The notes beneath the pieces are model-generated. The model did not search any database. It was not told where the DNA came from and saw only the letters and a program-made list of their open reading frames with translations. Below are positions 24,074 to 32,074 of a stretch of DNA of 36,904 bases, one piece after another (the first letter of the stretch is position 1; each line of letters starts with the position of its first letter). A program made the position numbers and the translations under genes. Origin of the DNA: an uncultured Collinsella sp. (lineage in GTDB: Bacteria; Actinomycetota; Coriobacteriia; Coriobacteriales; Coriobacteriaceae); contig CABRYP010000027.1 in assembly GCA_902475245.1 (NCBI GenBank), positions 1-36,904 of the forward strand, written 5' to 3'.

Positions 24074-25408
24074 CTACTCAGCAGCCTCCTCGAGCTCGGA
24101 GACATCAAACTCAAAGTCGTTACCCGGCAGGATGGCGTTGAGCACGATGCCCACCAGCGAGCCCACGGCAAGGCCGGAAAGCGAAATCGTCACGCCGCCC
24201 AGCTCAAGCACGATGGCGCCGGCGGTGCTGTACGCAATGCCGAGCGAAAGCACGAGCACCAGAGCGGCCACCAGCACGTTGCGGTTGTTTTGGAAATCGA
24301 CCTGGTTCTCGATGAGGTTGCGGACGCCCACGGCGCTGATCATGCCATAGAGCACAAGCGACACGCCGCCGATTACACACGCCGGCATGGCCGCAATGAT
24401 AGCCGCGAACTTGGGGCAGAACGAAAGCACGATGGCGCAGCACGCGGCAATGCGAATCACGCGCGGGTCGAACACGCGCGTCAGGGCGAGCACGCCGGTG
24501 TTCTCACCATACGTGGTGTTGGCCGGAGCGCCAAAGAGCGAAGCCAGGATCGTGGCGAGACCATCGCCGAGCAGCGTGCGATGCAGACCGGGATCGGCAA
24601 TATAGTTGCGCTCGCAGGTGGAGCCAATAGCAGAGATATCGCCGATATGCTCGATCATAGTTGCAAAGGCCAGCGGCATGATGGTGATGATGGCCGTCGT
24701 GGCAAGACCGCTATCGAACTGCGGCCCAAAGAGCGCAAACACGGTGTCATCCCACACGATGGGAAGACCGACCCAGGGAGCGGCTGCGACGCCAGAAAAG
24801 TCGACCTCGCCCAGCGCAGCCGCAACGGCATAGCTCACAACACCGCCCAGCAGAATCGGCACGATCTTGACCATGCCGCGACCCCAAATGTTGCAGATGA
24901 CGATAACGGCAACGGCAATAACAGCCACAAACCAGTTGGTCTGGCAGTTGGCAATGGCGGAGCTCGCCAGGATCAGACCGATCGAAATGACGATGGGACC
25001 GGTCACCACCGGCGGGAAGAAGCGCATGACGCGCTTGGCGCCAAATGCGCGGAACAGCGCTGCCAGCACCGGATAGAGCAGACCGGCGCAGGCAACGCCC
25101 AGGCAGGCGTAGGGCAAAAGCTCGACCTCGCCGTTGGGCGCGATTGCGGCATAACCCGCAATAAAGGCAAACGATGAGCCCAAAAATGCCGGCACCTTAC
25201 CACGCGACAGGAAGTGGAACAGCAGCGTACCCAAACCGGCAAACAAAAGCGTTGCCGAAACCGAGAGACCGGTGAGCACGGGCACCAGCACGGTGGCGCC
25301 AAACATAGCAAACAGGTGCTGCAGACCGAGCAAAAACATGCGCGGGCGGCCGAGCGACGACGCATCGTAGATGGCATCGCTGGCGGCGGGCGTCGAGGAC
25401 TGGGACAT
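24074..25408 (-). CDS. uraA: UraA-type uracil permease (NCS2)
   Basis: This 444-residue membrane protein is close in pattern to E. coli UraA, the proton-uracil symporter. Matching features are IEHIGDISAIG (substrate-binding Glu in TM8), RNYIADPGLHRTLLGDGLAT, and NTTYGENTGVLALTRV (TM10, second binding Glu), plus GGVSLVLYG and VDFQNNRN. About 14 membrane segments are present. The ATG at 25408 has GAAAGGA seven bases upstream; a long in-frame extension to 25516 has no hydrophobic start and overlaps the promoter. No pyr gene or other pyrimidine gene is nearby. It could also carry xanthine, but the TM10 motif fits uracil best. Confidence 0.92.
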   Translation of the reverse strand: MSQSSTPAASDAIYDASSLGRPRMFLLGLQHLFAMFGATVLVPVLTGLSVSATLLFAGLGTLLFHFLSRGKVPAFLGSSFAFIAGYAAIAPNGEVELLPYACLGVACAGLLYPVLAALFRAFGAKRVMRFFPPVVTGPIVISIGLILASSAIANCQTNWFVAVIAVAVIVICNIWGRGMVKIVPILLGGVVSYAVAAALGEVDFSGVAAAPWVGLPIVWDDTVFALFGPQFDSGLATTAIITIMPLAFATMIEHIGDISAIGSTCERNYIADPGLHRTLLGDGLATILASLFGAPANTTYGENTGVLALTRVFDPRVIRIAACCAIVLSFCPKFAAIIAAMPACVIGGVSLVLYGMISAVGVRNLIENQVDFQNNRNVLVAALVLVLSLGIAYSTAGAIVLELGGVTISLSGLAVGSLVGIVLNAILPGNDFEFDVSELEEAAE

Positions 25409-25531
25409 GAGAGTCCTTTCAAAATGGAAGGGCGCTCGAGCATAGCGGATTACCTGCCCGAACGATACGATCCGAACCATTGTACGCGATGCGCCATGTC
25501 TCGCACGCGCCGTCACCTGCGAACGTTACCG

Positions 25532-26665
25532 CTATTTCCAAACGCGCTCGGCAATACGCTTGACCAGCGCGATCTTTGCCCATTGCTCGTCCTCGGTCAG
25601 CTTGTTGCCAATCTCGCAGCTGGCAAAGCCACACTGCGGAGACAGATACAGGTTCTCGAGCGGAACATACTTTGCAGCCTCGTGAATACGCTCGACGATG
25701 GCATCCTCGTCCTCAAGCTCAGCGGCCTTGGTGGTCACCAGGCCCAACACGACCTTCTTGCCAGGGGCAACGTACCTCAACGGCTCAAAACCGCCGGCGC
25801 GCGGCGTATCGAACTCCAGGTAAAATGCGTCAACATCCTCGTTTGCGAACAGGTATGGCGCGATGGGGTCATAGCCACCCTCGAAGGCATAGGTAGAGTG
25901 GTAGTTACCACGGCACACGTGCGTGTTAATGACCAGGTCGTCGGGCTTGCCCTCGATAGCGGCGTTGTTGAGCGCCACGCCCAGCTCACTCACCTTTTGC
26001 AGATCAACCGGGCTCATGCCGGTCTTGGACACAAAGTCGGTATCGCAATAGATGCCCCAGGTGCAGTCATCAAACTGGATGTTGCGGCAGCCTGCAGCGT
26101 ACAGGTCGGCGATCACCGTACGATAAGCGGCTGCAATGGCATCGGCGAGCTCTTCGTCGGTCTTGTAGACGGCGCGCAGGCTCTCCTGCTGGCCATCGCA
26201 GCGGTCGAGCGTGACCTCAGAGAACGTCTGGATAGGCGCCGGGATGGTCTGGCGTGCAACGTGGTCCTCGCCCTCAAGTGCCTTGACAAACTTAAAGTGC
26301 TCGACGAAGGGGTGGTTCTCGCCGCTGATGGAGCCAGTCACCACGGCGGTATCGGCCGTGGTCTCCTCGTCGTGGAACATATATCCCGTACGCGAGGTGC
26401 GACGCTCGACGCCGTTCAGCCCCCACATAAAATCGAGGTGCCAGTAGCTGCGGCGAAACTCGCCATCGGTGATGACCTGCAGGCCGGCGGTCTTTTGCTT
26501 TGCCACCAAATCGCGAATGGCATCGTTCTCGACGGCCTTAAGCCCCTCGGCATCAAGCGCGCCTACCGCATAGGCAGCGCGGGCGTCCTTTACGGCCTGC
26601 GGACGAAGAAAGCTGCCGACGATATCGGCGCGAAACGGCGCGTTCGGTTGAATTGAAGTGCTCAT
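25532..26665 (-). CDS. MetE-like (cobalamin-independent methionine synthase family) methyltransferase
   Basis: This 377-residue protein corresponds to the C-terminal catalytic half of MetE and resembles the short YxjG/YxjH-type proteins. The zinc site is intact: His249 and Cys251 in NTHVCRGNYH, Glu284 in LEFD, and Cys345 in SPQCGF. The start VGSFLRPQAV is typical. It would transfer a methyl group to a thiol such as homocysteine; the methyl donor is unclear because the folate-binding N-terminal half is missing. The ATG at 26665 has GGGAG upstream. The LysR gene is upstream on the same strand and may regulate it; a dyad (26752-26774) lies between them. Confidence 0.85.
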   Translation of the reverse strand: MSTSIQPNAPFRADIVGSFLRPQAVKDARAAYAVGALDAEGLKAVENDAIRDLVAKQKTAGLQVITDGEFRRSYWHLDFMWGLNGVERRTSRTGYMFHDEETTADTAVVTGSISGENHPFVEHFKFVKALEGEDHVARQTIPAPIQTFSEVTLDRCDGQQESLRAVYKTDEELADAIAAAYRTVIADLYAAGCRNIQFDDCTWGIYCDTDFVSKTGMSPVDLQKVSELGVALNNAAIEGKPDDLVINTHVCRGNYHSTYAFEGGYDPIAPYLFANEDVDAFYLEFDTPRAGGFEPLRYVAPGKKVVLGLVTTKAAELEDEDAIVERIHEAAKYVPLENLYLSPQCGFASCEIGNKLTEDEQWAKIALVKRIAERVWK

Positions 26666-26751
26666 AGATATCTCCCTTTGCATTGGTTGCTTTACTGGGA
26701 CAGAGTATGAGCGCTCATATGGCCATCGCAAAATATACGTTTATAACAGTT

Positions 26752-26774
26752 TGATATAGATGCTTCCTATATCA
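26752..26774. promoter_or_regulatory. Candidate regulator site upstream of the MetE-like gene
   Basis: TGATATAG and CTATATCA form a perfect 8-base dyad with a 7-base spacer, flanked on both sides by CAGTTTG-like sequence. It lies about 90 bases upstream of the MetE-like start, just past the LysR stop. It is a candidate LysR site. Confidence 0.5.
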
Positions 26775-26820
26775 GTTTGGACTGCCATAAAGAGATTTGA
26801 CCCGTGCAGAATGCAGCAGT

Positions 26821-27717
26821 CTATATGTGCTGGCGAATCGCGTCGATATAGGCCTGCCCGTAGCGCGTAAGTGTCGTGTTCTTGCGCGTGATGATGCCGA
26901 TCTCCATGTACTCGTCTACATCAAGCGGAATCGAGATGATACCCGGCCCGTTGAGCTCGTGACTGATCACGCCTGAGCATACCGTGTAGCCGTTGAGGCC
27001 CATGGCCAGGTTGAACAACGTCGCACGGTCGCGCACGCGGATATTCTTGCGGCGCTCAAACGTCGAGGTCAGTTCCTCGGAATAGTAAAAAGAGTTGTAG
27101 CTACCCTGCTCGTAGGACAGGAAGGGATAGTCCTCCAGGTCCTCGAGCGTCACACTGGAGCGGCCCGCCAGCGGATGGTCGGCGCACACAAAAACGTGCG
27201 GCGTGGCGCAGAAGAGCCCTTCGAACACGAGCTCGTTGGCCGCCAGCATGCGCTCGATGACCTCGCGATTGTGCTCCGACAGATACAGGATGCCGAGTTC
27301 GCTTTTCATATGCGCGACGTCCTCGATAATCTCGTGAGTCTGCTCCTCGCGCAGGGTAAAGTCGTAGCGCGCGGCATCAAACTCACGAATCACATCGACA
27401 AACGCATTAACGGCAAAGGAATAATGCTGGCAACTCACACTAAAGTGCGGCACCTGCTCGGACGTGCCCTTGTACTTACCTTCGAGCAGATCGGCCTGGT
27501 CAAGCACCTGTCGCGCGTAGCCCAAGAAGGTCTCGCCTTCCTCGGATACAACGACACCCTTGTTAGTGCGCTCAAAGATGTGCACACCCATCTCGTTTTC
27601 GAGATCGCGAATCGATGCGGTAATCGAAGGCTGCGACACAAAGAGCCGGCGCGAGGCCTCGGTGATGCTGCCGCATTCGGCAACCTTGACGACATACCTG
27701 AGCTGCTGAAGCTTCAT
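26821..27717 (-). CDS. LysR-family transcriptional regulator
   Basis: This 298-residue LysR protein starts MKLQQLRYVVKVAECGSITE, with the HTH continuing as SQPSITASIRDLENEMG. The effector domain begins near residue 90 and contains EEQTHEIIEDV and HPLAGRSSVTLEDL. The ATG at 27717 has GGGAG six bases upstream; an N-terminal extension to 27924 overlaps the HAD gene and is rejected. It starts 10 bases after the HAD phosphatase stop, so the two are co-transcribed. The MetE-like gene 155 bases downstream is the likely target, perhaps in response to methionine supply, as CysB/MetR relatives do; this is inference. Confidence 0.9.
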   Translation of the reverse strand: MKLQQLRYVVKVAECGSITEASRRLFVSQPSITASIRDLENEMGVHIFERTNKGVVVSEEGETFLGYARQVLDQADLLEGKYKGTSEQVPHFSVSCQHYSFAVNAFVDVIREFDAARYDFTLREEQTHEIIEDVAHMKSELGILYLSEHNREVIERMLAANELVFEGLFCATPHVFVCADHPLAGRSSVTLEDLEDYPFLSYEQGSYNSFYYSEELTSTFERRKNIRVRDRATLFNLAMGLNGYTVCSGVISHELNGPGIISIPLDVDEYMEIGIITRKNTTLTRYGQAYIDAIRQHI

Positions 27718-27727
27718 AGCTTTCTCC

Positions 27728-28636
27728 CTAGACGTTCGTGACGTCGAAACCCGTCGCATCCATCTGACGCATAAACGGCGGCATCTCCCCCGTCGCGGCA
27801 CAGGCGGCAATCTGATGCAGAGCCCCGGCAACCGCATCGTCTGCCGCAGCGCCGATATGCCAGCGCGCGGCAGCCGTGACAGCCTCGTTGGCATTGGCGA
27901 CTGCAACGGAGTTGGGAACGGCATCGATCATGGGCAGATCGTTATCGGAATCACCGAACACGGCCACCTCGTCGAGTGTCAGGTCCAAAGCGCGCGTAAG
28001 CTCCAGCGCGGCGCAACCCTTGTCCCAACCTGCTGGAAGGATGTCGAACAGGCGCACACGATTGTTGGGAAACACGAGCGAGAGCTCCGGTACCTCAGCG
28101 GCAACGCGCTCACGTAGCTCCGCGAGCTCCTCACGCGAACGGGCACTCCAGATATTCGCCTTGAACACCGGTGCGTCATCGACAACAGGACGGCACGGGG
28201 CCTCTTCGCCCTTGAGCCACGCGTTGCCGCCCGACTCCATGGCGCGGCGCACGCGCTCGGGGTCGCTCGTCACGCAATAGGCATCGTTATCCCAAAAGTC
28301 ATCACCCAGGCTGTAGACCTTCAGATACGTATCGTCGGTCTCTTGCTCCAAGTAGTCAGCCAAGCGCATAAGGGCGGCGTTGTCAGTCGCGCGCGAAGCG
28401 ACCGCCTGACCGTCGACAAACATTACCTGGCCGTTGCAGAACGCGCCGGTCGAGAAGCACTCGACGCAATTGCGGAACATCCAGCCCATCGCGGACGGCT
28501 GGCGACCCGAAACCGGGCCAAAGTGCAGACCCGCCGCCTGCATGGCATGAATGCCCTCGATGGCGTAGTCGCTGGCGCCGTCATGCCCGGCTGGAATCAG
28601 CGTATCGTCCATATCGGTCAGCACAAGTTTAATCAT
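27728..28636 (-). CDS. HAD-superfamily hydrolase (Cof-type)
   Basis: This 302-residue protein has the HAD motifs: motif I DMDDT at residues 8-12, motif II in GPVSGRQ, a Lys in KGCAAL (motif III) and motif IV GDSDNDLPM. The large C2 cap between motifs II and III makes it a Cof-type phosphatase, which acts on sugar phosphates, nucleotides or cofactors such as PLP or HMP-PP. GGGGG lies close before the ATG. It is the first gene in a minus-strand cluster with LysR and the MetE-like gene, and faces away from the thiamine operon. The substrate is unknown. Confidence 0.88.
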   Translation of the reverse strand: MIKLVLTDMDDTLIPAGHDGASDYAIEGIHAMQAAGLHFGPVSGRQPSAMGWMFRNCVECFSTGAFCNGQVMFVDGQAVASRATDNAALMRLADYLEQETDDTYLKVYSLGDDFWDNDAYCVTSDPERVRRAMESGGNAWLKGEEAPCRPVVDDAPVFKANIWSARSREELAELRERVAAEVPELSLVFPNNRVRLFDILPAGWDKGCAALELTRALDLTLDEVAVFGDSDNDLPMIDAVPNSVAVANANEAVTAAARWHIGAAADDAVAGALHQIAACAATGEMPPFMRQMDATGFDVTNV

Positions 28637-28673
28637 AAGGCCCCCATTCGTATCGGTCCTACCTATTGTAACG

Positions 28674-28708
28674 ACCTGCCAAAATAAACCTGTCCCTTTT
28701 TGGCAGGT
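28674..28708. repeat. Dispersed intergenic repeat, copy 2 (perfect hairpin)
   Basis: ACCTGCCAAAA and TTTTGGCAGGT pair around a 13-base loop. The 29 bases 28679-28707 match 8111-8139 exactly. It sits 27 bases upstream of the TPP aptamer. Confidence 0.75.
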
Positions 28709-28735
28709 GCGCTAGTATAGGGAACAACAGATTCG

Positions 28736-28827
28736 ATGCGGGAGTGCCGGCGGTGCAAACCACAAGGCTGAGAGGGCATGGGGCCCAATCCTTTGAACCT
28801 GTCAGTTAATGCTGGCGTAGGGAGCAT
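28736..28827 (+). ncRNA. TPP riboswitch (THI element)
   Basis: The aptamer has the conserved CTGAGAGG arm at about 28768-28775 and the GAACCTG-TC-AGTTAATGCTGGCGTAGGGA segment at 28795-28823, which binds the pyrophosphate and pyrimidine ends. ATGC (28736-28739) and GCAT (28824-28827) close P1. It controls thiM, the thiamine-binding protein and thiE: bound TPP is expected to allow the downstream terminator to form. It is certain by sequence, not tested. Confidence 0.95.
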
Positions 28828-28838
28828 GCCGCCTTTAC

Positions 28839-28870
28839 AGGGGCGCTGTCTATGCACAGCGCCCCTTTTC
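28839..28870 (+). terminator. Terminator of the TPP riboswitch
   Basis: An 11-bp perfect stem (28839-28849 with 28856-28866, loop CTATGC) followed by TTTT, placed 12 bases after the aptamer and before the thiM ribosome site. This is the off-state expression platform. Confidence 0.9.
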
Positions 28871-28891
28871 TATGCCAAGGAGGCATGTGCA

Positions 28892-29731
28892 GTGATCGAT
28901 TCGGAACAGCTTAAGCAAAATGTGGTCAAGGCCGTGGAGGAGATTCGCGCCACCAATCCGATGGCCGGCTCCATCACCAACACGGTGACGATCGACTTTG
29001 TCGCCAATGCTCAGCTCGCCGTAGGCGGTTCGGCCGCCATGGTCTATCTGCCCGACGAAGGCGAGACGCTCGTTGCCGGCGGCGGCGCCATCTATCTCAA
29101 CATGGGCACGCTCTTCCCCATCTACGAGCAGACGATTCCCCGCGCGGCCAAGGCGGCACACGACGCCGGCAAGCCCTGGGTGCTCGATCCGGTGGGCCTG
29201 GGCATCGGTAGCCTGCGAACCCAGCTGGTAAACGAGCTCAAGCAGTACAAGCCCGCCATCGTACGCGGCAACGCCTCCGAGATCATCGCACTCGCCGGCC
29301 TGTGGGGTCTTGAGGGCGAGGCAGCTGATCTGAGCCGCGTGCGCGGTGTCGATACCACCGACACGGTCGACGCCGCCCGCGATGCCGCTGTGGCGCTCGC
29401 CCGCTACACCGGCGGAGCCGTAGTGGTCTCGGGCGAAGTCGACCTGATTACCGACGGCACGACCGTGGCCAAGTCCCACGGCGGCAGCCCGCTCATGTCC
29501 AAGATCACCGGCTGCGGTTGTTCGCAGGGCGGCGTGCTGGCTGTGTACGCCTGCGCTGCTGATCCGTTTACGGCAGCCATCTGTGGCACCGCCGTCTACA
29601 ACGTTGCCGGCACGCGTGCCGCCGCTGTCGCCGATGCCCCGGCAAGCTTTAAGGTCGCCTTTATCGACGAGCTCTACCGCGCGACCGCCCAAGACATCGC
29701 CGATAACCAACTCGAGCTCGAGGAGGCATAA
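28892..29731 (+). CDS. thiM: Hydroxyethylthiazole kinase
   Basis: This 279-residue enzyme phosphorylates hydroxyethylthiazole so it can be used for thiamine. Family features are ITNTVTIDFVANAQLAVGGSAAM near the N-terminus, the DPVGLGIG loop, RGNASEI and the catalytic region MSKITGCGC with Cys. The GTG at 28892 has AAGGAGG eight bases upstream; an ATG in the same stretch is out of frame and a longer frame from 28778 runs through the riboswitch. It is the first gene of the riboswitch-controlled operon. With thiE downstream it salvages the thiazole half of thiamine. Confidence 0.96.
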   Translation: MIDSEQLKQNVVKAVEEIRATNPMAGSITNTVTIDFVANAQLAVGGSAAMVYLPDEGETLVAGGGAIYLNMGTLFPIYEQTIPRAAKAAHDAGKPWVLDPVGLGIGSLRTQLVNELKQYKPAIVRGNASEIIALAGLWGLEGEAADLSRVRGVDTTDTVDAARDAAVALARYTGGAVVVSGEVDLITDGTTVAKSHGGSPLMSKITGCGCSQGGVLAVYACAADPFTAAICGTAVYNVAGTRAAAVADAPASFKVAFIDELYRATAQDIADNQLELEEA

Positions 29732-29734
29732 GCC

Positions 29735-30076
29735 ATGTCCGAGCCCGCAACCAATGCCGGCATGAACACGCTCGTCGCCGTGGCCATCGCCCCGTGCGGC
29801 ACCGGCGATGAGCTATCCGCCGAGGTCGCCGAGGTCGTGCGCGTCATTCGCGAGAGCGGCCTTCCCAACCACACCACCTCGATGTTCACCGAGATCGAGG
29901 GTGACTGGGACGAGGTCATGCAGGTCGTGCGCGACGCAACCTTTGTGTTGGCGAGCAAGGGCATCCGCACCGAAGTCGTGCTCAAAGCCGATATTCGACC
30001 CGGATTTACCGACACCATGACCGGCAAGCTCGAGCGCATGGAAGCACAGATCAAAAAGCAGGAGGAAGCACGATGA
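29735..30076 (+). CDS. Thiamine-binding protein (MTH1187/DUF77 family)
   Basis: This 113-residue ferredoxin-like protein belongs to the MTH1187/YkoF-related thiamine-binding family. Visible features are VAVAIAPCGTGDELS, the SGLPNHTTSMFTEIEGDWDEVM segment and the basic C-terminal helix. Family members bind thiamine or its pyrimidine part; the role may be sequestration or delivery. It starts three bases after the thiM stop, with GGAGG ahead, and its end overlaps thiE by 4 bases, so it is translationally coupled in the thiamine operon. The context strongly supports a thiamine role. Confidence 0.88.
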   Translation: MSEPATNAGMNTLVAVAIAPCGTGDELSAEVAEVVRVIRESGLPNHTTSMFTEIEGDWDEVMQVVRDATFVLASKGIRTEVVLKADIRPGFTDTMTGKLERMEAQIKKQEEAR

Positions 30077-30768
30077 GCATCCGCGACAACCTTGATATCT
30101 CGGCCTATCTGGTACTCGGCCCCGAAAACACGCTCGGGCGTCCCGTGGGCGATGTGGTGGCCCAGGCGCTCGACGCAGGCTTTACCTGCATCCAGGTGCG
30201 CTCCAAGGTGGCAAGTGCCCGCGAGATCATCGCGCTGACGGGCGACGCCGCGCAGGCAATCGCACAGGCCGGCAAGACCGGTCAGGTCGCTCTGCTGATC
30301 GACGACCGCCTGGACTGCGTACTCGCCGCGCGCGAGCAGGGCATCGCTGTCGACGGCGTGCACGTTGGCCAGAGCGATATTCCCGTCGAGGTCTGCCGCA
30401 AACTTTTGGGCCCCGATGCCATTGTGGGCCTTTCGGCCCGTTGCGAGGAGATGCTCGAGTACGTCAAGACCGCCGACATGAGCCTGGTCGACTACCTGGG
30501 CATCGGCCCGCTCCACGAGACCGAGACCAAGCGCGACTGCGGACGCGCGGCCGACGGCTCTATCATCACCAAGAGCTTTGAGGACTTGGCCGCACTCCAC
30601 GCGGCAAGCCCCGTGCCCATCGTGGTGGGCGGCGGCGTCAAGACGGCCGACCTGCCGCAGCTCAAGGCCACCGGCGTCGATGGCTTCTTTGTGGTGAGCG
30701 CCGTCTGCAGTGCTGACGACCCCTGCGCCGCCGCCAAGGAGCTCGTCGACACCTGGCAGCAGGCATAG
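30073..30768 (+). CDS. thiE: Thiamine-phosphate synthase
   Basis: This 231-residue TIM-barrel enzyme joins the pyrimidine pyrophosphate HMP-PP and the thiazole phosphate to form thiamine phosphate. Features are TCIQVRSK (usual IQxRxK), LIDDRLDCVLA, DGVHVGQSDI, LGIGPLHETETK and GVDGFFVVSAV. The ATG overlaps the end of the preceding gene (ATGA) and has AGGAGG upstream. No thiD, thiC or thiG is present in the operon; these steps may be elsewhere or replaced by uptake. Confidence 0.95.
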   Translation: MSIRDNLDISAYLVLGPENTLGRPVGDVVAQALDAGFTCIQVRSKVASAREIIALTGDAAQAIAQAGKTGQVALLIDDRLDCVLAAREQGIAVDGVHVGQSDIPVEVCRKLLGPDAIVGLSARCEEMLEYVKTADMSLVDYLGIGPLHETETKRDCGRAADGSIITKSFEDLAALHAASPVPIVVGGGVKTADLPQLKATGVDGFFVVSAVCSADDPCAAAKELVDTWQQA

Positions 30769-30812
30769 ACTCAAGCCGAGCAGCCGATTCGCGGCCTCAT
30801 ATCTTCAATAGC

Positions 30813-30859
30813 GGAAAGCGCATCCCAGTTTGGGCCTCCATTCCGGGATGCGCTTTTCG
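30813..30859. terminator. Terminator between thiE and the patatin-like gene
   Basis: GCGCATCCC and GGGATGCGC with flanking AAA/TTTT form a 12-bp stem (30815-30826 with 30845-30856), loop of 18 bases. The tail is TTTT on the plus strand and TTT on the minus strand, so it may serve both genes. Confidence 0.8.
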
Positions 30860-30880
30860 CCGAGTCCGCGGCAGTTTGCC

Positions 30881-31750
30881 CTACCCCGCTAGGTAGACCT
30901 CCAGCGTGGGCAAGGTCGCCTCCGCATCGTGGCGGCCGATCTGATAGATGCGCTCGAGCTCATCGGGCTCGCGGCACAGCGACGGCACCTTCACCGATTC
31001 GCTCGGCCGCACCACAAAGATTTCGCCGGCAGCCTCGCGACGCGCCAGGTCATCGAGCGTAGCATTGTAGACCTCATGCCGATGCTCAAGCGCCGCGACA
31101 AACTCCGGGTAGTGACGGAACACGCGCCGCAGCATGGGCATCACGCTGTTGGGCTGCTTCACAAAGCCCGCCGGCTGCGTGAGTACCACGATATTGCGGT
31201 CATACCCCTGCGCAAACAGCCATGCACTGGGAATAGAATCAGCCACGCCACCATCCAGATACTTATGCCCGTCAATAGCAACGGGACGCGTCGCCACGGG
31301 AATCGCCGACGATGCCCGGATCCACTCGATATCCCTCTCGTCGCCATAGGGCAGGTCGTGGTAGACGGCCTTGCCCGTCTCGATATCGGTGCACACGCAC
31401 GTAAACCGCATAGGACAGGCGCGATACGCCTCCAAGTCGATGGGATCGCGCTCGATAGGCACCTCGTGATAGGCAAAGTCGGCATTGAACATATCGCCGG
31501 TTCGCAGCCAGCTGGTCACGCTCGCATAGCGCTTGTCGGCGCAATAGGCCTTGTTATAGCGAATGGCGCGGCCGATCTGGCGCGATTTAAAGTTGTAGCC
31601 AAATGCCGCGCCCGCCGAGACGCCCACCATATGGTCGCAGGTCAAACCGTGCTCCATCCAAACGTCGAGCACGCCCGCCGTATACATACCGCGGTAGCCG
31701 CCTCCCTCGAGCGCCAGCCCCACCGTGCGCGTCATATTTGACTGTGCCAT
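30881..31750 (-). CDS. Patatin-like phospholipase
   Basis: This 289-residue protein is a patatin-type serine hydrolase. The oxyanion hole is LEGGGYRG, the nucleophile is Ser45 in GVSAG, and Asp166 in DGG completes the Ser-Asp dyad. The C-terminus has charged helices (ERIYQIGRHDAEATL). Family members hydrolyse phospholipids or lipid esters, in the cytoplasm here because no signal peptide is seen. The ATG at 31750 has GGAG eight bases upstream; an upstream start in frame at 31834 overlaps the promoter region. It stands alone, with a 324-base gap to the next gene upstream. Confidence 0.9.
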   Translation of the reverse strand: MAQSNMTRTVGLALEGGGYRGMYTAGVLDVWMEHGLTCDHMVGVSAGAAFGYNFKSRQIGRAIRYNKAYCADKRYASVTSWLRTGDMFNADFAYHEVPIERDPIDLEAYRACPMRFTCVCTDIETGKAVYHDLPYGDERDIEWIRASSAIPVATRPVAIDGHKYLDGGVADSIPSAWLFAQGYDRNIVVLTQPAGFVKQPNSVMPMLRRVFRHYPEFVAALEHRHEVYNATLDDLARREAAGEIFVVRPSESVKVPSLCREPDELERIYQIGRHDAEATLPTLEVYLAG

Positions 31751-32074
31751 GCGACCATCTCCGTTCCTGCGTTTTAAAACGGGACAAGTATACCCGTCAA
31801 CATATATCGTCCCAGTCGCATTTTTATCGAACATCGCATCGTCGCGCTACCGCTTGTCGAATAATAGCCGCCCACAGCATGTGCACCCATATACAATTGT
31901 GCACTGTTGTTTACACTACTCAGCTGTTATCAACAGCGAACATTAGCCGGCAAATTAACTCAACAACGCGGCAAGGCGGGGGCCTGGATACATGCAAAGC
32001 GCTGAGCAACGATGCATGTACACAACGAGCTCGCCCGACGCAATCCGCCCCGACCTCAGAAAGCCGCTTAGAAC
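31751..32074. other. Intergenic region between divergent patatin and c-di-GMP genes
   Basis: This 324-base region is AT-richer than its neighbours. It holds the palindrome GCTGTT-ATC-AACAGC (31923-31937), about 140 bases before the c-di-GMP protein, a candidate operator, and ACGGG/CCCGT at 31778-31796 nearer the patatin gene. No RNA gene or ORF is supported. Confidence 0.5.

Noticed and set aside
24290..25177. 295-residue plus-strand frame opposite the uracil permease
   Set aside because: Hydrophilic shadow of a membrane protein gene.
27718..27924. N-terminal extension of the second LysR protein
   Set aside because: It overlaps the HAD gene and the family N-terminus starts at MKLQQLRY.
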